In this document: in pieces, positions 12,117 to 24,310 of the stretch
Layout: every line of letters begins with the position of its first letter
How positions within the stretch are numbered: the first letter of the stretch is position 1
Assembly: GCA_950097015.1 (NCBI GenBank)
Contig: CATNEN010000001.1
Location: 9,171,001-9,235,000 of the forward strand
Direction of reading: 5' to 3'
Origin: Macrostomum hystrix
Taxonomy: Eukaryota > Platyhelminthes > Macrostomidae
DNA length: 64,000 bases
The notes under the pieces: model-generated
Databases searched by the model: none
What the model was told of the DNA's origin: nothing
Seen by the model: only the letters and a program-made list of their open reading frames with translations
Made by a program: the position numbers and the translations under genes

Positions 12117-14631
12117 ATGTCTTCGAAAATTGCGGAGGCTGAGCAACATATCAAGGCTGCTGAAGAGAGGTGAGAACAGAAATTTCACTGGGTCTTAATA
12201 TGTGACATTTATCAATATTAATTTATCAAATATTGCAATTTTTCGTTGTAAAAATTTCACACCACTGTATTTTGAATAATTTAAAGTGTTATGTCAGATT
12301 GTCATATGTATATTCGTTTTAATGATAATATATTATAAGTCTAGTTCAGTTAGTTATCTTGCTTCTTTGAGTCTCTCAACTTTTTGATGTGTGTAATCTT
12401 TTTAAGAGTAGAAGTATACTCGGATAAAAAATAGCTTTAATGTGCAACTTACTAACTATAACATGAACTTAAAAATTATCAAATTGCTTAAACTGTCATT
12501 GTAACTAGTTTGAAAAAAACACTCATTAATATGTGTTATATCTTGAACCATATCTTGAATTCCACATATAAATAAAGTCATATTTTTGCACTCGCTTTGC
12601 TATTGAAGCTTTAGTTATATAAAATATAATATGTGATTTATGCTATTTTTTCTTACAATGTTTAGCATGCTTAAATAAGTTAAGATTTACATTGGAATGA
12701 ATGCTACATAAAGTTGAGCTGAATCCAGAGACAAAAAAGTCCCGGGGGTTATTTTGTATTATGAATATTTCAGTAACCATATTTTAAATATCATTTAATC
12801 ATTTCGCAGCCTGAAGACAGGCCTACTAAAGATGCGTCGCACTCCTGACTATGACACTGCCGCCGATGAGTACGCTAAAGCTGCTGCCTCATTTCGCGCT
12901 GCCAGAGAATTTCAACGCTCCCAGCAGATGCTGGTTAAAACCGCCGACATCACCGCTAATCAGTTGAAGAATCTATTTCACGCCGCTAAGCATTTGGAAA
13001 CTGCAGCCCTGCTGTCCAAGGAGGTGAAGAACTATGGCGAGGCAGCTGACTGGCTGGCTAGAGCTGGCCGAATGATGCGAGAGAATGGCAACCCTGACAG
13101 TGCCTCGCTCATGCTGGAGAAGGGAGCCAAGTGAGACTGGATTGCGAACTATTGTGAACTGGGAACCAAATTACCTCAGTTTATTATTCCACTGATAAGG
13201 ATCGAATGGATTAGCTGAAGATTCCACTGATAAGGATCGAATGGATTTGCTGAAGATTCTACTGATAAGGATCGAATGGATTAGCTGAAGATTCCTCTGA
13301 TAAGGATTGAATGGATTAGCTGAAGATTCCTCTGATAAGGATCGAATGGATTAGCTGAAGATTCCTCTGATAAGGATTGAATGGATTAGCTGAAGATTCC
13401 ACTGATAAGGATCGAATGGATTAGCTGAAGATTCCACTGATAAGGATCGAATGGATTAGCTGAAGATTCCTCTGATAAGGATCGAATGGATTAGCTGAAG
13501 ATTCCTCTGATAAGGATTGAGTGGATTAGCTGAAGATTCCTCTGATAAGGATCGAATGGATTAGCTGAAGATTCCTCTGATAAGGATTGAATGGATTAGC
13601 TGAATATTCTACTGATAAGGATCGAATGGATTAGCTGAAGATTCCTCTGATAAGGATCGAATGGATTAGCTGAAGATTCCTCTGATAAGGATCGAATGGA
13701 TTAGCTGAAGATTCCTCTGATAAGGATTGAATGGATTAGCTGAATATTCTACTGATAAGGATCGAATGGATTAGCTGAAGATTCCACTGATAAGGATTGA
13801 ATGGATAAGCTGAAGATTCCATTGATAAGGATCGAATGGATTAGCTGAAGATTCCTCTGATAAGGATTGAATGGATTAGCTGAAGATTCCTCTGATAAGG
13901 ATTGAATGGATTAGCTGAAGATTCCTCTGATAAGGATTGAATGGATTAGCTGAAGATTCCTCTGATAAGGATCGACGAAGATCCGGTAAAGATTACACTG
14001 ATTAATTTGAAAAGTGGCTCAAGGTTCCAGAATTTATCTCTTTGGTTACTGAATCCGAGTTTGGAAAATCGTCCTTCCTCTCAGAATGCTGGAAGAGCCA
14101 CTTCCTGAAGCATCCGCTCGACTGTACAGCGACTCCGCTGACGCGGCAGATGTTGAAGACAAGATGGGCCAAGCCGCCCAGTGCCTCAGTCACGCCTGTC
14201 GCATGCTCATTCGAGCTGGAAAAATGGACGCCGCGGCGGACATCGCGAAACGTCGCGTGGAATTCGCAGGTCGGGATTCCAACCCGGACACTCTGTCCAA
14301 GGCTGTGCTAGCTCTTGTAGTTGTTGAACTCGGTCGCGGCGATCTTGTCGCGGCCAGAAAAGCGTTCAACGAATTCGTCTGCGTCAGCGCCTTTCAAGCT
14401 GGCGACGACTGCGGCCCGCTGCAGACTCTGCTGGAGGCCTGCGAACAGATGGACGGCGACCGCGGTCGGCAGGCTCTGCAGCATCCGGTGTTTCGCTATA
14501 TGGACAACGAATTCGCCAAGCTGGCTAAATCCATTCGCCTGCCCGAGGCTCGTCAGAAACCGACGTCGACTGACGCTGCCGGCGGCGGCGCAGTCGACGA
14601 AGCCGAAGACTTCGACGGTGGATTGTGTTGA
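12117..14631 (+). CDS. NAPG: Gamma-SNAP (NSF attachment protein gamma)
   Basis: Adaptor that couples the ATPase NSF to SNARE complexes during membrane fusion; cytosolic, peripheral on membranes. Exons 12117-12169, 12810-13130 and 14085-14631 join in phase to 306 residues. The vertebrate protein is about 312, so this one is full length. Family features: the N-terminal LKTGLLKMRRTPDYDTAADEY segment, TPR-like helical pairs rich in Ala (FHAAKHLETAALL), and the C-terminal YMDNEFAKL segment followed by an acidic tail ending DFDGGLC, characteristic of gamma-SNAP. The start is the only ATG before the conserved N-terminal helix. Intron 2 contains a 35-bp minisatellite. An AATAAA at 15161 may be a polyadenylation signal but lies 530 nt downstream. 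Confidence 0.95.
12170..12809 (+). other. Gamma-SNAP intron 1, nothing recognised
   Basis: AT-rich 640-bp intron with donor GTGAGA and acceptor TTTCGCAG. No repeat or ORF of note. Confidence 0.8.
13186..13976 (+). repeat. 35-bp minisatellite in gamma-SNAP intron 2
   Basis: About 22 head-to-tail copies of a 35-bp unit built around CTGATAAGGATCGAATGGAT followed by TAGCTGAAGATTCC. Copies differ by single substitutions (ATCGA or ATTGA, CCACT or CCTCT). The array occupies most of the intron. The flanking splice sites are intact. Confidence 0.95.
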
Positions 14632-15410
14632 AGGGTTCAAATAATTTTTTCTTGTCAAATCCTAATATTTCTACTGACTAGTGACTCGATGAGTAGTGTA
14701 GAAAGGATGCGACACAAATCTTTTTCTATTTTTGTTTCGCTTTTCTGCGTGTTGCATTCGTGTTAAATAATTAAGTGTCTACTAAAAAATTAACTTACCT
14801 CAAAAATATTTTAGTCTCTAGGCAATGTTTCTATATGCGCATTCGGACATTTTAAATCTCGGCTGTTTTAGACACTTGGTAGATAGGTCGTTATCAGCAC
14901 TAAAAATCGCATGTACCTACTCATGTTTCATTTTATCAGTAGTAATAGTTACCATCGATAAGTTATATAAATCAGTAGTTAAATGAAACAGAAGCATAAT
15001 ATATGAACTAGTACAACCGCATCTTATGCTTTATCTGTCAAAATATGAACTTTTATCCTGCACTGTAAAAACTATGTAGCCCTTATCTGTCTGTGTTGTG
15101 TCAACTTAGAAATGCTGCTTAATTATTTATATTTAATTCATTCTAATAGCATACTACTCTAATAAACAATAATGGTAGGACACTTGTGATAAAGCTTAGT
15201 CTAATATGACTCTCCTAAGTTCTTGGTGTAGTCTACTGTTATGCAATGTGCACCATTTAGCAAAGCGTTAGCATAAAACTGTCAAATTAACGTTTCTTCG
15301 GTCTTCACGTTCTTTCCACACTTCACTGATCTTGAAATCAAGTGACTAATCAGATACGCTTGAAAAACAATTCTTGTGATTTCAATTCAATGACTGAGCT
15401 CAATAAAAAA
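14632..15410. other. Intergenic, 3' of gamma-SNAP
   Basis: AT-rich sequence with no coding signal. It contains the AATAAA at 15161 mentioned for gamma-SNAP and otherwise nothing recognised. Confidence 0.7.
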
Positions 15411-16228
15411 TCCCCTCCCGATCCCTACCGAAATCCCCTCCGAATCCCTACCGAAATCCCCTCCCAATCCCTACCGAAATCCTATCCGAATCCCTACCGA
15501 AATCCCCTCCCAATCCCTACCGAAATCCTATCCGAATCCCTACCGAAATCCCCTCCCAATCCCTACCGAAATCCCCTCCGAATCCCTACCGAAATCCCCT
15601 CCCAATCCCTACCGAAATCCTATCCGAATCCCTACCGAAATCCCCTCCCAATCGCTACCGAAATCCCATCCGAATCCCTACCAAAATCCCCTCCCAATCC
15701 CTACCGAAATCCTATCCGAATCCCTACCAAAATCCCAACTGAAATCTCCTCTGAATCCCAACTGAAATCCCCTCCGAATCCCTACTGAAATCTCCACTGA
15801 ATCCCTACTGAAATCCCCTCCGAATCCCTACCAAAATCCCCTCCCAATCCCTACCGAGATCCTATCCGAATCCCTACCAAAATCCCCTCCCAATCCCTAC
15901 CGAAATCCTATCCGAATCCCTACCAAAATCCCCTCCGAATCCCGACCGAAATCTCCTCCCAATCCCTACCGAAACCCCTCCGAATCTTCACTGAAATCAC
16001 CTCTGAATCCCTACTGAAATCCCCTCCGAATCCTCACTGAAATCCCCTCTGAATCCCTACTGAAATCCCTCTGAATCCCTACTGAAGTCCCCTCTTAATC
16101 CCTATTGAAATCCCCTTCGAATCCCGACCGAAATCTCCCAATCCATACCAAAATTGCCTCCTAATCCCTACCGAAAACACTTCCCAATCTATTCTGAAAT
16201 CTTCTTCGAATCCTTCCGAAATCAACCA
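15411..16228 (+). repeat. 23-bp tandem array
   Basis: About 35 copies of a 23-bp unit with core CCCCTCCGAATCCCTACCGA. Copies are well conserved at the left end and decay from about 15730 on. The ORF through the left part only reflects the stop-free unit. Confidence 0.95.
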
Positions 16229-16619
16229 CCCAAAAAAGTTAAGTAGTCCGCTCCCTTAAAGTACTTTTAACACGCTTGCTTCTAAGGCGTCTTTACTATT
16301 CTCTAGTAGCTGTACTCTACAATAAAATTGCCTATCGTGACGTTTTTATTTAGTTTTTTTTTCGTTGTAGCCATGCATGCAGGTATTTAAACATTTCTGA
16401 CAATCCAAACTATGGTTGGCTTCTAAATCAGCCGCGTTACTTTCCTACTGTATTTACATGTATAGCTTGCATAGCAACTGAAGATAAGAAGATAAGCAAA
16501 CATTTGTAAAAGTGCAGCACGATAAGATAATAAGTGGTCTCAGAGTTCCTTTATAAATTCCTCGATATACTTAATCAGCAATGAAGTGAGGTTAGAGGGA
16601 TGGTGGGTACATAAGAACG
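16229..16619. other. Unique spacer between arrays, nothing recognised
   Basis: About 390 bp of AT-rich unique sequence between the 23-bp and 25-bp arrays. No gene or regulatory signal was recognised. Confidence 0.7.
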
Positions 16620-18425
16620 TGAGGGTCAGGGTGAGGTATAGGTGGGAGGTAGGGTGAGGGAGGTAGGTGAGAGGTAGGGTAAGATAGATAGGTGAGAGGT
16701 AGGGTAAGGTAGATAGGTGAGAGGTAGGGTAAGGTAGATAGGTGAGAGGTAGGGTAAGGTAGATAGGTGAGAGGTAGGGTAAGGTAGATAGGTGAGAGGT
16801 AGGGTAAGGTAGATAAGTGAGAGGTAGTTTGAGGTAGAGAGTGAGAGGTAGTGTAAGGTAGATAGGTGAGAGGTAGTGTAAGGTAGATAGGTGAGAGGTA
16901 GGGTAAGGTAGATAAGTGAGAGGTAGTTTGAGGTAGATAGGTGAGAGGTAGGGTAAGGTAGATAGTGAGAGGTAGTGTAAGGTAGATAGGTGAGAGGTAG
17001 TGTAAGGTAGATAGGTGAGAGGTAGGGTAAGGTAGATAGGTGAGAGGTAGTGTAAGGTAGATAGGTGAGAGGTAGGGTAAGGTAGATAAGTGAGAGGTAG
17101 GGTAAGGTAGATAAGTGAGAGGTAGTTTGAGGTAGATAGGTGAGAGGTAGGGTAAGGTAGATAGGTGAGAGGTAGGGTAAGGTAGATAAGTGAGAGGTAG
17201 GGTAAGGTAGATAGGTGAGAGGTAGGGTAAGGTAGATAAGTGAGAGGTAGGGTAAGGTAGATAGTTGAGAGGTAGTGTAAGGTAGATAGGTGAGAGGTAG
17301 TGTAAGGTAGATAGGTGAGAGGTAGGGTAAGGTAGATAAGTGAGAGGTAGTTTGAGGTAGATAGGTGAGAGGTAGGGTAAGGTAGATAGGTGAGAGGTAG
17401 GGTAAGGTAGATAGGTGAGAGGTAGGGTAAGGTAGAGAGTGAGAGGTAGTGTAAGGTAGATAGTGAGAGGTAGTGTAAGGTAGATAGGTGAGAGGTAGGG
17501 TAAGGTAGATAGGTGAGAGGTAGTGTAAGGTAGATAGGTGAGAGGTAGTGTAAGGTAGATAGATGAGAGGTAGGGTAAGGTAGATAGGTGAGAGGTAGTG
17601 TAAGGTAGATAGATGAGAGGTAGGGTAAGGTAGATAGGTGAGAGGTAGTTTGAGGTAGAGAGTGAGAGGTAGTGTAAGGTAGATAGTGAGAGGTAGTGTA
17701 AGGTAGATAGGTGAGAGGTAGGGTAAGGTAGATAGGTGAGAGGTAGTGTAAGGTAGATAGGTGAGAGGTAGTGTAAGGTAGATAGATGAGAGGTAGGGTA
17801 AGGTAGATAGGTGAGAGGTAGTGTAAGGTAGATAGATGAGAGGTAGGGTAAGGTAGATAGGTGAGAGGTAGTTTGAGGTAGATAGGTGAGAGGTAGGGTA
17901 AGGTAGATAGGTGAGAGGTAGTGTAAGGTAGATAGGTGAGAGGTAGTGTAAGGTAGATAGATGAGAGGTAGGGTAAGGTAGATAGGTGAGAGGTAGTGTA
18001 AGGTAGATAGATGAGAGGTAGGGTAAGGTAGATAGGTGAGAGGTAGTTTGAGGTAGAGAGTGAGAGGTAGTGTAAGGTAGATAGTGAGAGGTAGTGTAAG
18101 GTAGATAGGTGAGAGGTAGGGTAAGGTAGATAGGTGAGAGGTAGTGTAAGGTAGATAGTGAGAGGTAGTGTAAGGTAGATAGGTGAGAGGTAGGGTAAGG
18201 TAGATAGGTGAGAGGTAGTGTAAGGTAGATAGGTGAGAGGTAGTGTAAGGTAGATAGATGAGAGGTAGGGTAAGGTAGATAGGTGAGAGGTAGTGTAAGG
18301 TAGATAGATGAGAGGTAGGGTAAGGTAGATAGGTGAGAGGTAGTTTGAGGTAGAGAGGTGAGAGGTAGGGTAAGGTAGATAGGTGAGAGGTAGTTTGAGG
18401 TAGAGAGGTGAGAGATAGGGTGAAA
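16620..18425 (+). repeat. 25-bp tandem array (GGTAGATAGGTGAGA type)
   Basis: About 72 copies of a 25-bp unit with core GGTAGATAGGTGAGAGGTAG and variable ending GGTAA, TGTAA or TTTGA. Some copies are 24 bp. Blocks of several units recur in the same order around 17.45-18.35 kb, indicating higher-order duplication. The minus-strand 642-codon ORF is a by-product. Confidence 0.95.
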
Positions 18426-18870
18426 CTTGAAAATAAATATTTTTATTATAACAAAATACTATACACAATCATTTTGTCGAAAAATAAATAAATGCCCATA
18501 AAAAGTATCCTTATCATGTGCTCAGCGGGCTCACTTAGTTCCATCAATATCAATCATTATCTAGGACAAATCTATTATTATCAGCCCAATCATGCACTTT
18601 GAGTTCTGAGTTAGTGCTACTCATCTGCATAAGGAATGCTACATTGAGCAGCATGAGTCGATACGTAAATAACAGGCAAGCACGTATTCATGAGTATGCC
18701 CAGTACGATATTCGAGCGTAGTATTCGGCATCGGCGATTAGACATATCAAACTAAGCCCTGCCCGTACAACAACTCGTGCACTTTCTGATCGACAAGGAT
18801 TCAAAAAATTGTACGAGCTATTTTGACAACTGACTGATTTTCTAGCTAACCATGCGTTAAATTTGAACTA
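18426..18870. other. Unique spacer between arrays, nothing recognised
   Basis: About 445 bp of non-repetitive sequence with no recognised coding or RNA signal. Confidence 0.7.
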
Positions 18871-21800
18871 ATTTAATGATTGCTGCGTAGGTGAGGTCAA
18901 TTGACCCCATTTCAGATCCCAAACTAATGATTGTTGCGTAGGTGAGGTCAATTGACCCCATTTCAGATCCCAAACTAATGATTGCTGCGTAGGTGAGGTC
19001 AATTGACCCCATTTCAGATCCCAAACTAATGATTGTTGCGTATGTGAGGTCAATTGACCCCATTTCAGATCCCGAACTAATGATTGTCACGTATGTGAGG
19101 TCAACTGACCCCATTTCAGATCCCAAACTAATGATTGTCACGTATGTGAGGTCAACTAATCCCATTTCAGATCCCATACTAATGATTGCTGCGTTGGTGA
19201 GGTCAACTGACCCCATTTCAGATCCCAAACTAATGATTGTCACGTATGTGAGGTCAACTGACCCCATTTCAGATCCCAAACTAATGATTGTCACGTATGT
19301 GAGGTAAACTGATCCCATTTCAGATCCCAAACTAATGATTGCTGCGTAGGTGAGGTCAACTGATCCCATTTCAGATCCCAAACTAATGATTGTCACGTAT
19401 GTGAGGTCAATTAATCCCATTTCAGATCCCATACTAATGATAGCTGCGTTGGTGAGGTCAATTGACCCCATTTCAGATCCAAACTAATGATTGTCACGTA
19501 TGTGAGGTCAACTGATCCCATTTCAGATCCCAAACTAATGATTGTCACGTACGAGCTATGTGAGGTCAACTGACCCCATTTCAGATCCCAAACTAATGAT
19601 TGCTGCGTAGGTGAGGTCAATTTATCCCCATTTCAGATCCCAAACTAATGATTGTCACGTACGAGCTATGTCAGGTCAACTGACCCCATTTCAGATCCCA
19701 AACTAATGATTGCTCCGTAGGTGAGGTCAATTTATCCCCATTTCAGATCCCAAACTAATGATTGTCACGTATGTGAGGTCAACTGACCCCATTTCAGATC
19801 CCAAACTAATGATTGTCACGTATGTGAGGTCAACTGACCCCATTTCAGATTCCAAACTAATGATTGTTGCGTAGGTGAGGTCAATTGACCCCATTTCAGA
19901 TTCCAAACTAATGATTGTTGCGTAGGTGAGGTCAATTGACCCCATATCAGATCCCAAACTAATTATTGCTGCGTAGGTGAGGTCAACTGACCCCATTTCA
20001 GATCCCAAACTAAGGATTTTTTCACGTATGTGAGGTCAACTGACCCCATTTCAGATCCCAAACTAATGATTGTCACGTATGTGAGGTCAACTGACCCCAT
20101 TTCAGATCCAAAACTAATGATTGTCACGTATGTGAGGTCAACTGACCCCATTTCAGATCCCAAACTAATGATTGTCACGTATGTGAGGTAAACTGATCCC
20201 ATTTCAGATCCCAAACTAATGATTGCTGCGTAGGTGAGGTCAACTGATCCCATTTCAGATCCCAAACTAATGATTGTCACGTATGTGAGGTCAACTAATC
20301 CCATTTCAGATCCCAAACTAATGATAGCTGCGTTGGTGAGGTCAATTGACCCCATTTCAGATCCAAACTAATGATTGTCACGTATGTGAGGTCAACTGAT
20401 CCCATTTCAGATCCCAAACGAATGATAGCTGCGTTGGTGAGGTCAATTGACCCCATTTCAGATCCAAACTAATGATTGTCACGTATGTGAGGTCAACTGA
20501 CCCCATTTCAGATCCCAAACTAATGATTGTTGCGTAGGTGAGGTCAATTGACCCCATTTCAGATTCCAAACTAATGATTGTTGCGTAGGTGAGGTCAATT
20601 GACCCCATTTCAGATCCCAAACTAATTATTGCTGCGTAGGTGAGGTCAACTGACCCCATTTCAGATCCCAAACTAATTATTGCTGCGTAGGTGAGGTCAA
20701 CTGACCCCATTTCAGATCCCAAACTAATTATTGCTGCGTAGGTGAGGTCAACTGACCCCATTTCAGATCCCAAACTAATGATTGCTGCGTAGGTGAGGTC
20801 AACTGACCCCATTTCAGATCCCAAACTAATGATTGCTGCGTAGGTGAGGTCAACTGACCCCATTTCAGATCCCAAACTAATGATTGTCACGTATGTGAGG
20901 TCAACTGATCCCATTTCAGATCCCAAACTAATGATTGCTGCGTAGGTGAGGTCAACTGACCCCATTTCAGATCCCAAACTAATGATTGCTGCGTAGGTGA
21001 GGTCAACTGACCCCATTTCAGATCCCAAACTAATTATTGCTGCGTAGGTGAGGTCAACTGACGCCATTTCAGATCCCAAACTAATTATTGCTGCGTAGGT
21101 GAGGTCAACTGACCCCATTTCAGATCCCAAACTAATTATTGCTGCGTAGGTGAGGTCAACTGACCCCATTTCAGATCCCAAACTAATTATTGCTGCGTAG
21201 GTGAGGTCAACTGACCCCATTTCAGATCCCAAACTAATTATTGCTGCGTAGGTGAGGTCAACTGACCCCATTTCAGATCCCAAACTAATGATTGCTGCGT
21301 AGGTGAGGTCAACTGACCCCATTTCAGATCCCAAACTAATGATTGCTGCGTAGGTGAGGTCAACTGACCCCATTTCAGATCCCAAACTAATGATTGCTGC
21401 GTAGGTGAGGTCAACTGACCCCATTTCAGATCCCAAACTAATGATTGTCACGTATGTGAGGTCAACTGACCCCATTTCAGATCCCAAACTAATGATTGCT
21501 GCGTAGGTGAGGTCAACTGACCCCATTTCAGATCCCAAACTAATTATTGCTGCGTAGGTGAGGTCAACTGACCCCATTTCAGATCCCAAACTAATGATTG
21601 CTGCGTAGGTGAGGTCAATTGACCCCATTTCAGATCCCAAACAAATGATTGTCATGTATGTGAGGTCAACTGACCCCATTTCAGATCCCAAACTAATGAT
21701 TGTTGCGTAGGTGAGGTCAATTGACCCCATTTCAGATCCCAAACTAATTATTGCTGCGTAGGTGAGGTCAACTGACGCCATTTCAGATCCCAAACTAATG

Positions 21801-22600
21801 ATTGCTGCGTAGGTGAGGTCAACTGACCCCATTTCAGATCCCAAACTAATTATTGCTGCGTAGGTGAGGTCAACTGACGCCATTTCAGATCCCAAACTAA
21901 TTATTGCTGCGTAGGTGAGGTCAACTGACGCCATTTCAGATCCCAAACTAATTATTGCTGCGTAGGTGAGGTCAACCGGCCCCATTTCAGATCCCAAACT
22001 AATGATTGCTGCGTAGGTGAGGTCAATTGACCCCATTTCAGATCCCAAACTAATGATTGCTGCGTAGGTGAGGTCAATTGACCCCATTTCAGATCCCAAA
22101 CTAATGATTGTCACGTATGTGAGGTCAACTGACCCCATTTCAGATCCCAAACTAATGATTGTCACGTATGTGAGGTCAACTGATCCCATTTCAGATCCCA
22201 AACTAATGATTGTCACGTATGTGAGGTCAACTGACCCCATTTCAGATCCCAAACTAATGATTGCTGCGTAGGTGAGGTCAACTGATCCCATTTCAGATCC
22301 CAAACTAATGATTGTCACGTATGTGAGGTCAACTGACCCCATTTCAGATCCCAAACTAATGATTGTCACGTATGTGAGGTCAACTGACCCCATTTCAGAT
22401 CCCAAACTAATGATTGTTGCGTAGGTGAGGTCAATTGACCCCATTTCAGATCCCAAACTAATGATTGCTGCGTAGGTGAGGTCAACTGACCCCATTTCAG
22501 ATCCCAAACTAATGATTGCTGCGTAGGTGAGGTCAACCGGCCCCATTTCAGATCCCAAACTAATTATTGCTGCGTAGGTAGGTGAGGTCAACTGGCTTTC
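18871..22600 (+). repeat. 51-bp tandem array carrying a GGTCAATTGACC palindrome
   Basis: About 73 copies of a 51-bp unit. Each contains GGTGAGGTCAATTGACCCCA or the variant with AACTGACCCC, followed by TTTCAGATCCCAAACTAATG. Because 51 is 17 codons and the minus strand has no stop in one frame, a 766-codon ORF with a 17-residue repeat is open there; no other evidence supports translation. Two small insertions (near 19550 and 19665) break the register. Confidence 0.95.
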
Positions 22601-23265
22601 GAATTGTCGGACACTTGGCCAAATTGAAATGCCATGCATATTTGAGCATATTAAAGCATTTTTATAAGCATTGCTCAAACGAAAACTGTGAAAAGCACAG
22701 TAGATTCTCGCACCCTTATTCGCTTAGCTAATTAAGCCCCCACTTTGCCCCAAATGGAATGTTATAACAACTCTGCATTAAATTGACATGATTTATGACT
22801 GCATTTGTGAGTGAATGCTCATTGTGACAGCATGTGTGTGTGACTCATCCGGTAGAAACCACCGGCTGTTAATTATTGGGGGGGTAGATTATAATGCTAA
22901 ATCTATTTACAATTCCCATAGTTGCTCTTCTTCTTTATCTAGCTAGAGGACGTGAACTATATTATCCTCTCTCTCTGTCTCTCCCTCTCTTCCACTAACT
23001 CTAATTCACAAAAGGGAAATCGACTTAAAAAAGGATTGGAGTTACAGGGGATTACATGTGCTCGCGAGATGTGCTGCACAATAAGCTTGTTAAGGGCCTT
23101 TTATTGCAAGCAGTTACGGCCTAAATAATGAATAATGCTTAGCTAAAGGTGTTTCAAACCCAGTGTGACATATTGAGATTGAGAGTAAAATAGATAAATG
23201 TAGGTAGATGATCAAGGAGCTAATACAGGAAGCTAAGTATCTATACATAGTCGGACTTGTAGGGG
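22601..23265. other. Unique spacer between arrays
   Basis: About 665 bp without recognised genes. It contains a short CT-rich microsatellite near 22968-22993. Confidence 0.7.
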
Positions 23266-24310
23266 GTAGATAGAGAGTGACAGGTAGATAGAGATTAGAG
23301 GTAGATAAAAGACTGAGAGGAAGATAAGACTGAGAGGTAGATAGAGACTGGTAGGGAGATAGAGACTGGTAGGGAGATAGAGACTGGTAGGGAGATAGAG
23401 ACTGGTAGGGAGATAGAGACTGGTAGGGAGATAGAGACTGGTAGGGAGATAGAGACTGGTAGGTACATAGAGACTGGTAGGGAGATAGAGACTGGTAGGT
23501 ATATAGACTGGTAGGGAGATAGAGACTGGTAGGTATATAGAGACTGGTAGGGAGATAAGAGTCTGAGAGGTAGATAGAGACTGGTAGATAGAGACTGGTA
23601 GGTATATAGAGACTGGTAGGGAGATAAGAGTCTGAGAGGTAGATAGAGACTGGTAGATAGAGACTGGTAGGTATATAGAGACTGGTAGGGAGATAGAGAC
23701 TGGTAGGTATATAGAGACTGGTAGGGAGATAGAGACTGGTAGGTATATAGAGACTGGTAGGGAGATAAGAGTCTGAGAGGTAGATAGAGACTGGTAGGTA
23801 TATAGAGACTGGTAGGGAGATAGAGACTGGTAGGTATATAGAGACTGGTAGGGAGATAGAGACTGGTAGGTATATAGAGACTGGTAGGGAGATAAGAGTC
23901 TGAGAGGTAGAGACTGGTAGGTATATAGAGACTGGTAGGGAGATAGAGACTGGTAGGTATATAGAGACTGGTAGGGAGATAGAGACTGGTAGGTATATAG
24001 AGACTGGTAGGGAGATAAGAGTCTGAGAGGTAGAGACTGGTAGGTATATAGAGACTGGTAGGGAGATAGAGACTGGTAGGTATATAGAGACTGGTAGGGA
24101 GATAGAGACTGGTAGGTATATAGAGACTGGTAGGGAGATAAGAGTCTGAGAGGTAGAGACTGGTAGGTATATAGAGACTGGTAGGGAGATAGAGACTGGT
24201 AGGTATATAGAGACTGGTAGGGAGATAGAGACTGGTAGGTATATAGAGACTGGTAGGGAGATAAGAGTCTGAGAGGTAGATAGAGACTGGTGGGTATAGA
24301 GAGGCAAGTA
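23266..24310 (+). repeat. 18/36-bp tandem array with 123-bp higher-order unit
   Basis: Built from 18-bp units GATAGAGACTGGTAGGGA alternating with GGTATATAGAGACTGGTA. A distinct segment ATAAGAGTCTGAGAGGTAG recurs at about 23765, 23892, 24015, 24138 and 24261, that is every 123-127 bp, defining a higher-order unit. Three long minus-strand ORFs cross it because the unit lacks stops; none shows non-repeat similarity. Confidence 0.95.

Noticed and set aside
16540-18468. 642-codon minus-strand ORF
   Set aside because: It is the translation of the 25-bp array; its only content is the repeated unit and no independent start, splice or domain evidence supports it.
20378-22678. 766-codon ORF with a 17-residue repeat
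   Set aside because: A period of 51 bp with no stop on one strand produces it automatically; frame breaks occur elsewhere in the same array.
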